Source of the DNA: Peromyscus leucopus
Taxonomy: Eukaryota; Chordata; Mammalia; Rodentia; Cricetidae
Assembly (NCBI RefSeq): GCF_004664715.2
Contig: NC_051082.1
Coordinates: 10,292,498 to 10,356,497 of the forward strand
Direction: 5' to 3'
Length of the DNA stretch: 64,000 nt
The notes beneath the pieces are model-generated. The model saw nothing but the letters and a program-made list of their open reading frames with translations, was not told the DNA's origin and made no database searches. Each line of letters starts with the position of its first letter. Position 1 is the first letter of the stretch. Position numbers and translations under genes: made by a program. Below are positions 55,540-64,000 of this stretch, piece after piece.

Positions 55540-55660
55540 CTGTCTATCATCTATCTATTACCTAGCTACCAACCATCTATCCACTAACAATCTGTATCTA
55601 TTGATTTGATGACCTGTCATCAGTTAGCTACCACCTATTTGTATGTCTATCTTTAATTAT
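55540..55660. repeat. Degenerate CTAT array
   Basis: Mixed tctatc, ccatct and tagctacc words. Heavily decayed. Confidence 0.8.
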
Positions 55661-55686
55661 GGAAAAAGAAGCCCAAGGAATAGTGT

Positions 55687-56040
55687 CTTAGTTACTTTTC
55701 TATTGCTATGACAAAACACCATGACCAAGGCAACTTATAAAAAAAAAAAAAAAGTTTCATCTTGGCCTTACTCTTTCTGAGAGTCAGAGTTCATGATGGT
55801 AGAGCAAAGACGCGGAGGTGGGAAGAGCTGAGAGCTCACATCTCGATCCACAAGTAGGAGGCAGAAAGGGAGAATACTGGGAATGGTGCGAGTGTTTTGA
55901 AACCTCCGTGCCCACCCCCAGCGATGCACCTCCTCCAACAAGGCCACACCCCCTAATCCTTCCCAAGCTGTTCCACCAACGGCAGCTCAAGCAGTCAAAT
56001 AAATGAGCCCGTGGGATCGTTCTCATTCAAGCGGCCACGA
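55687..56040 (-). mobile_element. MT/MaLR-type LTR
   Basis: The antisense order opens with the LTR 3' end 'ttagttacttttctattgcta' and 'acaccatgaccaaggcaac', has an A15 run (55740-55754) and continues with 'ctcctccaacaaggccacac', 'ttccaccaacggcagctca' and 'gttctcattcaagcggcca'. Confidence 0.82.
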
Positions 56041-56390
56041 ATATTAAAATGGCATCTTTCCCCGACTTGTAGTGCTGCCCATCAAAATCTAACTCAAACA
56101 CTGGCACAGAGATCTGGGGATGGACTGACCACGCAGTTCTCACTAAGTTGCACAAAACCCTGACTTTGCTGCCATATACAACATTGTGACAACCACCCGA
56201 CATGGAGCTATTTCAGTCCATTCAGACGGATTTCCTGAGGGGTGGAGAGAGGCACTGCAACCTGGGTAGCTTTGTCAAGTCATGTTCTGTTTTTAAATTT
56301 TTGATATATGCTGTTAAATTGCTCTCACTAAGCTTATACCCATTCATATCTTACCCAAAAGCATTCAACTGATTTTTTTTTTGAGTCAAC
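56041..56390. other. No gene seen; unique sequence
   Basis: Nothing is recognised. Confidence 0.4.
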
Positions 56391-56530
56391 TAAGCCAGGA
56401 ATGGCAACAGCTGCCTATGTTTCCAGCGCTTGGAGAGTGGAGGCAGGAGGATTGGGGGTGCAAGGCATCCAAGCGACACGTCACATCTTAGACCATCATG
56501 GGCTGCATGGCCTAAAAAGAAAAACAAATC
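56391..56530 (+). repeat. Old B1-like SINE
   Basis: 'taagccaggaatggcaacag', 'tttccagcgcttggagagtgg' and 'aggcaggaggattgggggtg' follow a B1-like order. Confidence 0.6.
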
Positions 56531-56559
56531 AACTGAAAGCCAAGAGAAACACTGGGGCG

Positions 56560-57415
56560 ATTTTAGCCACATACAGGTTAAACAAAAGGTTAGCTGATCG
56601 TTTCCACAGACTAAATTGCATTTAATTTACAGAATTAATAAAACTATAATTCAAAAGGAAAATAACATGAGCTAATAAATGAAACAGAATGAAAAATTCA
56701 TTAATGAATATTTTAAACATATGTACCCACATATTTTTCTCATGAATTTACAATTAAATCATATTTATCATTTTGGGGGAGATGGGCATTCAGATAACAT
56801 TGATGAAAATCTGAACTGGTGTAAACATAATGAAAGCATTTTGACACTATTACATCAAAACCCCTGAAAGCATTCTTATTTTTTCACTGGGTAATTCTCT
56901 TCACGGGATTGGTTTTTTGTTTTTTTTTTTTTCCTAAAGAAATAAATATGCAGGAATACTTAACTGTCAGCTTACTTATTGTGTGAAGTTAGCCAAGAAT
57001 TATGGAAAACAGTACAGACGTTCCTGAAAAAAAAAAAATTAAAAATAGAACTGTGACCTAGAAATCTCACTACCTGTTAGGAAGCCAAAGAAAACGAAAT
57101 CCTCCATTTGTACGAATAAAGAAGAAACTGGAAAACATTGTGCTGAGTGGAATCAACCGGTCACAGGAAGGCAAAGGTGGCCTGATATCACTCACACGTG
57201 GTATACAAATGAGTTGGACACATGGAAACAAAGAATAGAATGGTGGGTTCTGGGGGCCAGGGAGGAGAGGAGGCCTTTGGGAGATGTGGGTTGGATGATG
57301 CAAGGTGTCTTAGACAAGAGTGATAAGTCCAAGGGATCTATTGTACAACACAGTGGGTGTAATGAAAAGCCACACGTGTCACTGAATTCATAAGAAGGAA
57401 AATAATTCTGGTAAC
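56560..57415 (+). mobile_element. Ancient L1 3' region(s)
   Basis: 56870-56970 ('tgggtaattctcttcacggg', 'cctaaagaaataaatatgc') and 56990-57370 ('aattaaaaatagaactgtg', 'aaacattgtgctgagtgga', 'gaatagaatggtgggttctg', 'caagggatctattgtacaac') match old L1 3' ends. Possibly two adjacent fragments. Confidence 0.75.
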
Positions 57416-57419
57416 ATCC

Positions 57420-59545
57420 AAGCAAGCCATGCCTCAGGCTCCCGTCACCATGGACAGGAGCTGGGTACTGCCTCCACGCCTTGCCGCTCACCACGAAACT
57501 GTGAGTCCAAATAGACCTTCCTTCCCTGAAGTTGGACGCAACCATGAGGGAGACAACTACCACAGAAAGTTGGTACAAGAAATGGGTTTGTTGTGGTGGT
57601 GATGGTTTTATGGGAGGAATTGGAAAGAGTTTGTGTCCATGCGTTGGGGAAACTAAGGTTCTGTTAGCAGGGTGTCATCGACTACTCTCACAGATGTTCA
57701 GAAGAGCAGAATGTCAGCATAAACTGGGACAATCAAGACTGTGCCGGTGAGGTTTCAGAGGGGACCAATGGCTCTGTTAGAACCGGATAGAGCCTGTTTC
57801 GTCTTACAGTCTAGCAAAGGGTCCAGGTACTTCCTGCCTGTGTCCTAAAACAAACTGAATGAGACTGAGCTTAGAAGGAATGGTTATAATTTGTTTGACT
57901 TGAGAAGACACTCGGACCGTGGTATGGTTACTGCTTACCGCACTTAGCCAAACTTCGAGTGGGACAGAGCGGAAAGTCACGGAGTACGTAACCTTCACTA
58001 AGAAAAGAAGCAAGAGAGAATTTCAACCCGAGGAGCAAAGAGGCTGTAATTGTGGATGAAATTAGCACAGCCAGGGAGAAAACAAGTGATTTGCATTTGC
58101 ACTGAGGTAAGAGGGGAGGTGTCTTGTGGCCAAGAACTCACCGATACAGGGCTCCAGGTTGTAAAGCTGAAACTTATTTTATGAATCACTTATTTGAAAA
58201 GAATGCCTAAAAAACAATGAATACCTGTACAGAAAGTACCTCTGCAGAGATCCCCTGCCCCAAATAGACACTTGTTTTCCCTAGCTGAACCATGCAGGCA
58301 CTCAGCCACTACCACAGTCCAAGAGAGCCAGTTACATTTTTATCTGACGTGAGAAGCTGAAACCCTCCAACGTGAGAGAGGGTTTGTAGGCATGCAGAAT
58401 GCGCAGTGACAGGGTCAGAGAGTCTTGCACCAAGGTTCCAAAAGTTGCCAGGGGTGGGCAATGTGCAGCAGAATGAGGTTATCTGCTTAGAGCTCCCGAG
58501 TAAGCTATGCACGAAGTAGCAAAGGTGAAGTTTAAGTTGCAATGGAGACCTCAGGATGTTGGAGATGCCGAGACCATGGGGCATCTGCCAAGTGCTGAAT
58601 AGAGTCCACCCAATAGAGAAGCCGTGTGTGGGAAAGAGAGATGAGGAAGTGAATATACCCAAGCCCACTGGGGCCCAGATGATGCCGCTATGACCCTACA
58701 TCAGAGACATGGAGCTACAGGGTTTCATTTGTTTGTTTGTTTGCTTGTTTTCATGCTGGATTTTTTTTTTTTTTTTTTTTTGAGACAGGGTTTCTCCAAC
58801 AGTCCTGCCTGTCCTGGAACTTGTTTCATAGACCAGGCTGGCCTTGAACTCACTGAGATCTTCCTGCCTCTGCCTCCCAAGTGCTGGGATTAAAGGCATG
58901 CACCACCACCACCTGGCTTCATGCTGGATTTTGATCTTACCTTGGTTCTGTCTTTAATTCCTGTCTTCTTGTTCCTCTCTTTTGAAATAGGAATGATTAC
59001 TCTAGGCTATTCTGTGTTAGGAGCATATAATTTGTTTTTAAACCAGGGTTTATAGTTAAGAGATTGCTTTGAATCTCAGAAGAGACTTTAGACATTCGAA
59101 CAATGTGGACTTTGGAAGTTCTACGGAATATGTTTGCATTTGAGATGGCCACGAACCTAAAGGAATCAGGGGTGGAGACTGGGGATGGTTGGAATGTGAA
59201 CTGTCCCCCATAGGCGGGTGCATGTGTTTGAACACATGTTCCCCCCACTGGGGGTGCTGTTGGGGGAGGTTGTGGAACCTTTAGGAGGTAGGGCTTAGCT
59301 GTAGGAAGTGGATTGGTGCAGGAATGAGACCTTGAGAGAGAAGTATAGCCAGGCTCCCCTCCCAGCCGAACTCTTCATCTTAGCCGAGATATGAGAAGGC
59401 CGTGCCATAAGAACCTGCGGTCACAGACGGGAGCCCACCCCACCACTGTGCGGTCCCCACTGTCAAGCTAGGAGCAACACAAAATGCTTCTTCCTCAGAC
59501 TCACTTCTTGTCCGGGTCCCAGGGTTGAGAAAAATAACTAAAAGG
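57420..59545 (+). mobile_element. ERVL-MaLR proviral copy: 5' LTR remnant, internal region, 3' LTR
   Basis: 57420-57540 resembles the 3' end of an MT/MTE LTR (ctgtgagtccaaatagacc, ccttccctgaagttgg). The internal stretch 57545-59187 shows MaLR-internal hallmarks such as 'ttggtacaagaaatgggttt' near its start and 'tgctggattttgatcttacc', 'gagactttagacattcgaac' near its end. The 3' LTR (59188-59545) opens 'ttggaatgtgaactgtcccc' and has 'gttgtggaacctttaggagg'. MaLRs have no functional genes. A B1 interrupts it at 58765. The internal assignment is the least sure part. Confidence 0.65.
58765..58917 (-). repeat. B1 SINE with 15-bp target-site duplication
   Basis: Antisense B1 with a T-rich tail (20-plus T, 58765-58780). 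It is enclosed by ttcatgctggatttt at 58750-58764 and 58918-58932, perfect over 15 bp. Confidence 0.96.
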
Positions 59546-59708
59546 AATCAGAGAGATGGCTCGGCTTGGCAATCAGCACCCATGTCAGGCAGCTCCCGAC
59601 CGCCTGTAAGGGGTCTGAGGCCCTGGGCTGGCCTCCTCAGACACCCACAGACACATGTTGTATGGGTGCGTGTGCACACACACACACACACACACACATA
59701 CACAAACA
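59545..59708 (+). repeat. B2/B3 SINE, shortened, with (CA)n tail
   Basis: 'gaatcagagagatggctcgg', 'caatcagcacccatgtcagg' and 'gacacccacagacacatg', ending in CA units 59675-59708. Confidence 0.8.
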
Positions 59709-60195
59709 CAGCAAAGAAAAGTCACAAAATAAGTAAATGAGACAGAAAGAGAAAGGTTGCAGCCAAATTGAATATTGGTTACAATATTACAACTTCAATA
59801 AAAAGGTACAGTTAAACACTTCCGTAGAACATTATAGAGTTTAAAAAAAAGATTGTTGATATATATAAAGAAATAAATATACAGAAAACTGTTACCTGAG
59901 ACAACAAACCAACATGGCAGTATGCAAAACACCTAGAGAGGATCTCCCCTGAGCATGTACAGTCCTTCCCTGGTTACACAATCGTTTTTTATCCAGAGAA
60001 ATCTTGTGCAATTCGCATCCTCCACAAGTCAAAAGGCCTGTCTGCCATCACTGCATATTTTAAAGTTGCGTAACTTCTGATGTGCTTTTTGCGGGCGGGC
60101 ATGGAGTGTCATTTTCAAAGACATTTTAACATTGCTGATGTAGACAAAACGGACATGAAAAGGAGCAAAAGCTTTTGGAACGGCCCCTAGCGTGC
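59709..60195. other. No gene seen; AT-rich unique sequence
   Basis: 59990-60190 ('ccttccctggttacacaatc', 'aagcttttggaacggcccc') may be an old DNA-transposon remnant but I cannot name it. Confidence 0.4.
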
Positions 60196-60264
60196 TTCGC
60201 TCAGTGAGGATCACGTGTTTCGCTTAGTGAGGATCACGTGTTTTGCTCAGTGCAGATCACATGT
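60196..60264. repeat. Three-copy 23-bp tandem repeat with E-boxes
   Basis: Units at 60196, 60219 and 60242, each t(t/c)cgct(c/t)agtg(a/c)(g)gatcac(g/a)tgt. The first two contain TCACGTG, a palindromic CACGTG E-box. The third has CACATG. Centres are exactly 23 bp apart. Confidence 0.97.
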
Positions 60265-60496
60265 TAAATTCTGGATGTGTTGATTTATGGGGAGGGTGTG
60301 ATGCGGCATTGTTGCTTATCAGTCTTGGCTCTTCATCTTTCCTAAACATAGTAGGTGTTCTTTGACTTCCTTGTGATTGGTTAGAGTCACGTGGCTGATT
60401 CTAGCTACTGAGTCACAAGTTTCCAGCCTGGGACGATTAGTTGCTGGCCTGAGGCTTTCCATCATCCTCTCCTTCCCCTTAAATGACAGGCTGCTG
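60265..60496. other. Unique sequence
   Basis: Nothing is recognised before the pyrimidine tract. Confidence 0.4.
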
Positions 60497-60624
60497 CTTC
60501 TTCTTCTTCTTCTCCTTCTTCTTCTTCTTCTTCTTCTTCTTCTTCTTCTTCTTCTTCTTCTTCTTCTTCTTCTTCTTCTTCTTCTTTTCTTCTTCTTCTT
60601 CTTTTCTTCTTCTTCTTCTTCTTC

Positions 60625-60692
<68 letters not shown>

Positions 60693-60699
60693 CTCTTTC
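60497..60699. repeat. 203-nt uninterrupted pyrimidine tract, (TTC)n(TC)n
   Basis: TTC triplets (60497-60626) pass into TC units (to about 60690) and ccctctttc. No purine occurs on the plus strand. Long Leu/Ser or Glu/Arg frames here are repeat artefacts. Confidence 0.98.
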
Positions 60700-60757
60700 A
60701 AGACTGCAGAAACCAAAGTCCGTGGATGCTGAAGAGCTTTATAGGAAAGGATGGAGC

Positions 60758-60955
60758 AGCCAATGGAGAGATGGCTCAGCTGGCAAAAGAATTTGCTGTT
60801 CTTGCAGAGGACCCAGGTTCAATTCCCAGCGCCCACATGGCAGCTCACAACCATCTGTGATTCCAGTTCTAGGACATCCGTGGGCAGTGCACACACGTGG
60901 TACATACACATACATGCAAGCAAAGCAGCCATACACATGAGATAAAAGTAAACAA
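60758..60955 (+). repeat. B3 (B2-superfamily) SINE, full length
   Basis: 'ccaatggagagatggctcag', 'ttgcagaggacccaggttc', 'cacatggcagctcacaacc', 'ttccagttctaggacatccg' and an A-rich end (gataaaagtaaacaa). Confidence 0.96.
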
Positions 60956-61029
60956 CTTTTTAGAGAATGGAGTATTTCGTCCAACCTATATATTTATGTT
61001 GCCTAGCCTCTCCTCATCAAAAATGCACA
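60956..61029. other. Short unique stretch
   Basis: Nothing is recognised. Confidence 0.4.
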
Positions 61030-61145
61030 CTGAGCACCAGCTGGGAGTTTGTTAGGCTCCCCTCTCTTGCCCATGGAATCAAAATCAACATTTGAGCAAG
61101 CTTCATCAGATGCTCATGGAACATCAGAAATCACTGTGTTCTGGT
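61030..61145 (-). mobile_element. MER5A-like hAT-Charlie fragment
   Basis: 'gctgggagtttgttaggctcc', 'ggaatcaaaatcaacatttg' and 'gagcaagcttcatcagatgc' follow antisense MER5A (cctgggaacttgttagaaat, gaatcagaatctctggg, ttctgatgcacgctaaag). Confidence 0.6.
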
Positions 61146-61648
61146 CCAGTGTGTCCTGATGGATACGCAGGGGAAGGAATGGGGGGGCCTGTCTTGGGGT
61201 CTATTTCCTCACTGACATACATGTGAGAATTTGATGATATAACACATCCCTCATACTAAGGGTTCCACTGTTCGTGTTACTAATGTCAATCATGATCTGA
61301 AAATCTTAAGCAGAAGATTCCCAAAATAGACCATTTTTGATTGTATTCTATTCTGAGTAGAGAGAGAAAATCTCATGCTGAATCCCCTCCTTCCACCCAG
61401 GATAGAATGCACTCATTTGTGGAGCACCCAGTGCCGTACACAAGACTTCCCACTCACTGTCTGCCTCCAGGAGCTGATTACAGATCAGGGCAATGTTGGT
61501 GCTTGTGTTTCCACAACCCTTACTATATGTCACCACGCCCCCAAATTCAAGACTGTTATGAATGGAAATTTTATAACAGTATCCTGTGATAAGAATTTGG
61601 TTTTATTATTAATTATGATAGCAATAGTGGCTATTAACTTTCTGTGGC
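61146..61648. other. No gene seen; unique sequence
   Basis: An 82-119 codon frame set at 61341-61734 has no domain. Confidence 0.45.
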
Positions 61649-61828
61649 TAATTTACAAATTAATCTTTAGGTATGTGCAGGGAAATTATATATATAACTA
61701 TATATTTACATATAATTTATATATGAATATATAAATACAAATTATATATAATTATATGTGAATATATAATACATTTATATATTATGTATAATTTCCCGGT
61801 ACATACCTAAATATTAATTTGTAAATTA
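61649..61828. repeat. AT-rich inverted repeat (palindrome, ~180 bp)
   Basis: The left arm (61649-61692) and right arm (61785-61828) are reverse complements over about 44 bp with about four mismatches, centred on taatttacaaattaat. Between them lies about 92 bp of TATA/AATATA sequence. This would form a cruciform or fold-back. Confidence 0.93.
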
Positions 61829-62869
61829 ATGTATATGGCTAGGGTACCATCTGCCGCTGCAGGTATCTTCTGGAGACCCTTGAACTTGCCACGGTGGATT
61901 AGGAGGTGTGACTGCCATGTACTCTCAGTGTGCCGGCATTAGTAAATGCTCAGTAAACAACCATTCACCTTGGAATCTCAGAAAACGCAGTGCCACAGGC
62001 TGGAACGTTGGCTTCCCAGAACTTTTTCCCCCCATTTCCCCTACAGCAAGAATTACATCTTTAAAGACTTTGGGTGGCATGCAGCCTAAGAATTCAGTAA
62101 ATATTGATCTGCGCACCCACCCACGTGGTTCTGTCAACTGTGTGATCATCCCTAAATGCCGTGTTGATTGTCTTCATTCTCACCCTGCCCTGCTCATGTA
62201 GCTTTGAGGTTTTCTTCCCTGATCCTCCAAACCAGGAGATGCCCCCCAGGCCTGCAGAAGCCTCTGCAGAGCGCAGGGACCTCTCCCATTCTCCGCCGAG
62301 GCGCCGTGTCCTGTCCAGGTACGTACAGAGGTCTGCAGCCTCCGAGAACAATGGGAAATGGTCCAGCGGAAGGACAGTCATGCACACACATGCACGTGCA
62401 CCCACACACCCACGCTTTCCATTTCGCTCCCACACTGAAGGAAGGAACTGTCAGGGAGGGAAAGTCCCTGGGTAAACAGTGGTGATTCCGCTCTTCATCC
62501 TTTCCCTCGGGAGGAGGCGGCTCCGTGGGCTGTTAGTTCATTCCATCCTAAACCTTCATGTGAGGAAAAAGAATGCAAGGATTATCCCTCCCTTTGAAAT
62601 AAATGTGAAAACCTCAGGCGTGCAGCTGCCCCCAGGCCTTGAAGATCCCATGGAAGAGCAGCGGCGGGAACCAGACAGGGTAGGAGACTGGGACCCCAGG
62701 ACGGGCCCTGGGGCCTCCTGAGCTGTCGGAAACTACTGTGGGTCTCTGTCATGCCAGCTGACCACTGACCCATGCCTTCTGGGAAGTCATTTCTCGGTCT
62801 TTTTCTTCTTTCAGGTTTTCAGCATTTTAATATATCCTTTACGTATTAGTACATTTTAAAATTGGCTTT
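61829..62869. other. No gene seen; repeat-poor unique sequence
   Basis: A block at 62540-62610 ('gaggaaaaagaatgcaagg', 'gaaataaatgtgaaaacctc') is AT-rich and unassigned. Frames of 80-113 codons at 61908-62721 have no domain. A small CA-containing run is near 62384-62412. Confidence 0.45.
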
Positions 62870-63159
62870 TAAAGTTAGCGTAGAAATGGGTTTCATCGTG
62901 GCATTTCCATACCTATGTGCCTACACATTATACTAATTCGTTCCCCACCCCTGTGCCCTCCCCTCACAGCCCCTGTATATCCCTCTGGCTGGTTCTCTTT
63001 CATTGCCCACATTAATTAAATGATGGCCATGCTGTGACGTGTCCACACACATGTACGTTGTAATGTCCTTGGGTCGTACTATTCTCGTGGCTTTCTCTTC
63101 TCTCCTCTCTGCTTCTCCTTCTATTGTCGCGGCTTTTTAAAAACCACATGTTAATGGTA

Positions 63160-63557
63160 TTTATTATGTATGTGTGCGGAGGGGTTGGGAGTGTGTATGG
63201 AGGGGTTGGGAGTGTGTGTGGAGGGGTTGGGAGTATGTGTGGAGGGGTTGGGAGTGTGTGTGGAGGGGTTGGGAGTGTGTGTGGAGGGTTGGGAGTGTGT
63301 GTGGAGGGGTTGGGAGTGTGTGTGGAGGGGTTGGGAGTGTGTGTGGAGGGGTTGGGAGTGTGTGTGGAGGGGTTGGGAGTGTGTGTGGAGGGGTTGGGAG
63401 TGTGTGTGGCCGTTGTGCTTATCCGGAGGTTTGAGAACAACTCACAGGGGTTAGATTTCTTCTTCCACCACCTGGGGCCTGAGGGGGATCCATCTCAGGT
63501 TGTCAGAAGTCAGGTGGTGGCAAGTGCCTTGACCTGCTGAGCCATCTTGCCGGCCTC
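63160..63557 (-). repeat. B3-type SINE expanded by a minisatellite
   Basis: The tail side (tttattatgtatgtgtg) is at 63158. 'gagaacaactcacaggggtt', 'cttcttccaccacctgggg', 'ggtggcaagtgccttgacc' and the head 'gctgagccatcttgccggcc' are at 63431-63557. The 230-bp VNTR sits between. Confidence 0.85.
63179..63409. repeat. 21-bp minisatellite, 11 copies
   Basis: The repeated unit is ggggttgggagtgtgtgtgga, with one 20-bp copy near 63280. Unit starts fall every 21 bp, so the plus frames give heptapeptide strings that are artefacts. The plus strand is G/T rich with GGGG and GGG runs. Confidence 0.97.
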
Positions 63558-63567
63558 AAATACTGGT

Positions 63568-63669
63568 GCTTTTTTTTTTTTTTTTTTTTTTTTTTTGGAG
63601 TGCTGGGGGATTGAACCCAGAGCCTTATGTGTGCAAGCTACATTACATACACTAAGCCACATTCCAGCC
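63568..63669 (-). repeat. ID SINE with 28-nt A tail
   Basis: A T28 run (63570-63597), then 'ggagtgctgggggattgaacc', 'cagagccttatgtgtgcaag' and 'aagccacattccagccc' are antisense ID. Confidence 0.9.
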
Positions 63670-64000
63670 CTGTCACGTTGTTCTTCCAGATTCTGCATTT
63701 TTAAAAAACTTTTTTAAAAAATTAAATATTTCTCTTTCTGAGTCTGTTTCACAAAACGTGATGACGTCTAGTTCTATCTATTTCCCTGCAAAGAATGGGG
63801 TTGTTTCTCTTTCTGACTGAATAATATTCCCTCGAATTTCTTTATCCCTTCACCCCTGCTAAAGAATCAGAGGGTTGGAAACAATTATCCTATAGAAACT
63901 TTATCATGCATGAAGTGTTAAGCCGTTTGATCTTTAAATTATCACATTATTTTTTTTGGGGGGGGGAGCCACACCTGTGCCACAAGTCTCAAGTGGAAGT

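Larger units (their letters stand above)
62870..63990 (-). mobile_element. Antisense L1 3'-region remnants flanking SINEs
   Basis: 62880-63150 ('gggtttcatcgtggcatttcc', 'aatgatggccatgctgtgac') and 63720-63850 ('cccggagtctg'-type words, 'tctatttccctgcaaagaatg', 'gactgaataatattccctcg') match antisense L1 3' sequence. A B3 and an ID interrupt it. Confidence 0.7.

Noticed and set aside
59990..60190. Named DNA transposon (Tigger/mariner type)
   Set aside because: Similarity to remembered termini is too weak to name it, so it is left as unassigned.
60377..60940. 187-codon Leu/Ser-rich frame
   Set aside because: It is a translation of the TTC/TC pyrimidine tract and part of a B3 SINE.
63124..63540. 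138-codon Gly/Val/Cys repeat protein
   Set aside because: The 21-bp unit is a multiple of three, so all frames stay open. It lies inside a SINE and has no other evidence.

Overview
This window looks like non-coding nuclear DNA from a rodent, most likely a cricetid (deer mouse, vole or hamster group). It carries dozens of B1, B4/RSINE1, B2/B3 and ID SINEs, rodent MaLR-type LTRs and one hAT element of the rodent URR1 family. Two solo LTRs, at 4225-4702 and 48728-49047, are of kinds I associate with cricetids rather than with mouse or rat. B1 copies at 49700 and 54595 also carry variants I associate with cricetids. The genus is inference. I recognise no protein-coding exon, tRNA, rRNA or snRNA gene. 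Every long open frame is either repeat-encoded or looks like chance.

Layout. 1-8 kb: scattered B1/B3/MIR copies, a CTAT array, an ERV2-type solo LTR inserted in an older LTR-like repeat (4.06-4.92 kb) and a 1-kb CAC/CAT-rich array (6.64-7.64 kb). 8-25 kb: a three-copy CCAAT-bearing tandem repeat, a 70-bp tandem duplication, B4 elements, several MaLR-like LTRs and a nested B4/ID/B1 cluster near 20 kb. 25.3-28.1 kb: a decayed antisense L1 with recognisable endonuclease and C-terminal ORF2 remnants. 28-40 kb: compound microsatellites, a 600-bp CCAA array, B4/B1/B3 copies, a 55-nt poly(T) and an ancient L1 3' end (38.9-40.5 kb). 40-48 kb: ancient mammalian repeats (MIR, MER20-like, MER2-like), URR1 and two poly(T) tracts. 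48-52 kb: a solo LTR with a perfect 6-bp target-site duplication, a 72-bp Z-DNA-type tract, an LTR split by a B1 with a perfect 16-bp duplication, and an L1 3' end. 52-64 kb: sparse unique sequence, a nearly complete MaLR provirus (57.4-59.5 kb), a triple E-box tandem repeat, a 203-nt pyrimidine tract, an AT-rich palindrome (61.65-61.83 kb) and an 11-copy 21-bp minisatellite inside a B3 SINE.

The window reads as intron or intergenic sequence shaped by successive retroposition. It holds no operon, defence locus or other gene system. The points most worth checking are the palindrome, the E-box repeat, the two cricetid-type LTRs with exact duplications, and a few repeat-free stretches that could be conserved non-coding elements. 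Family names come from memory of consensus sequences. Boundaries are approximate unless a target-site duplication fixes them.
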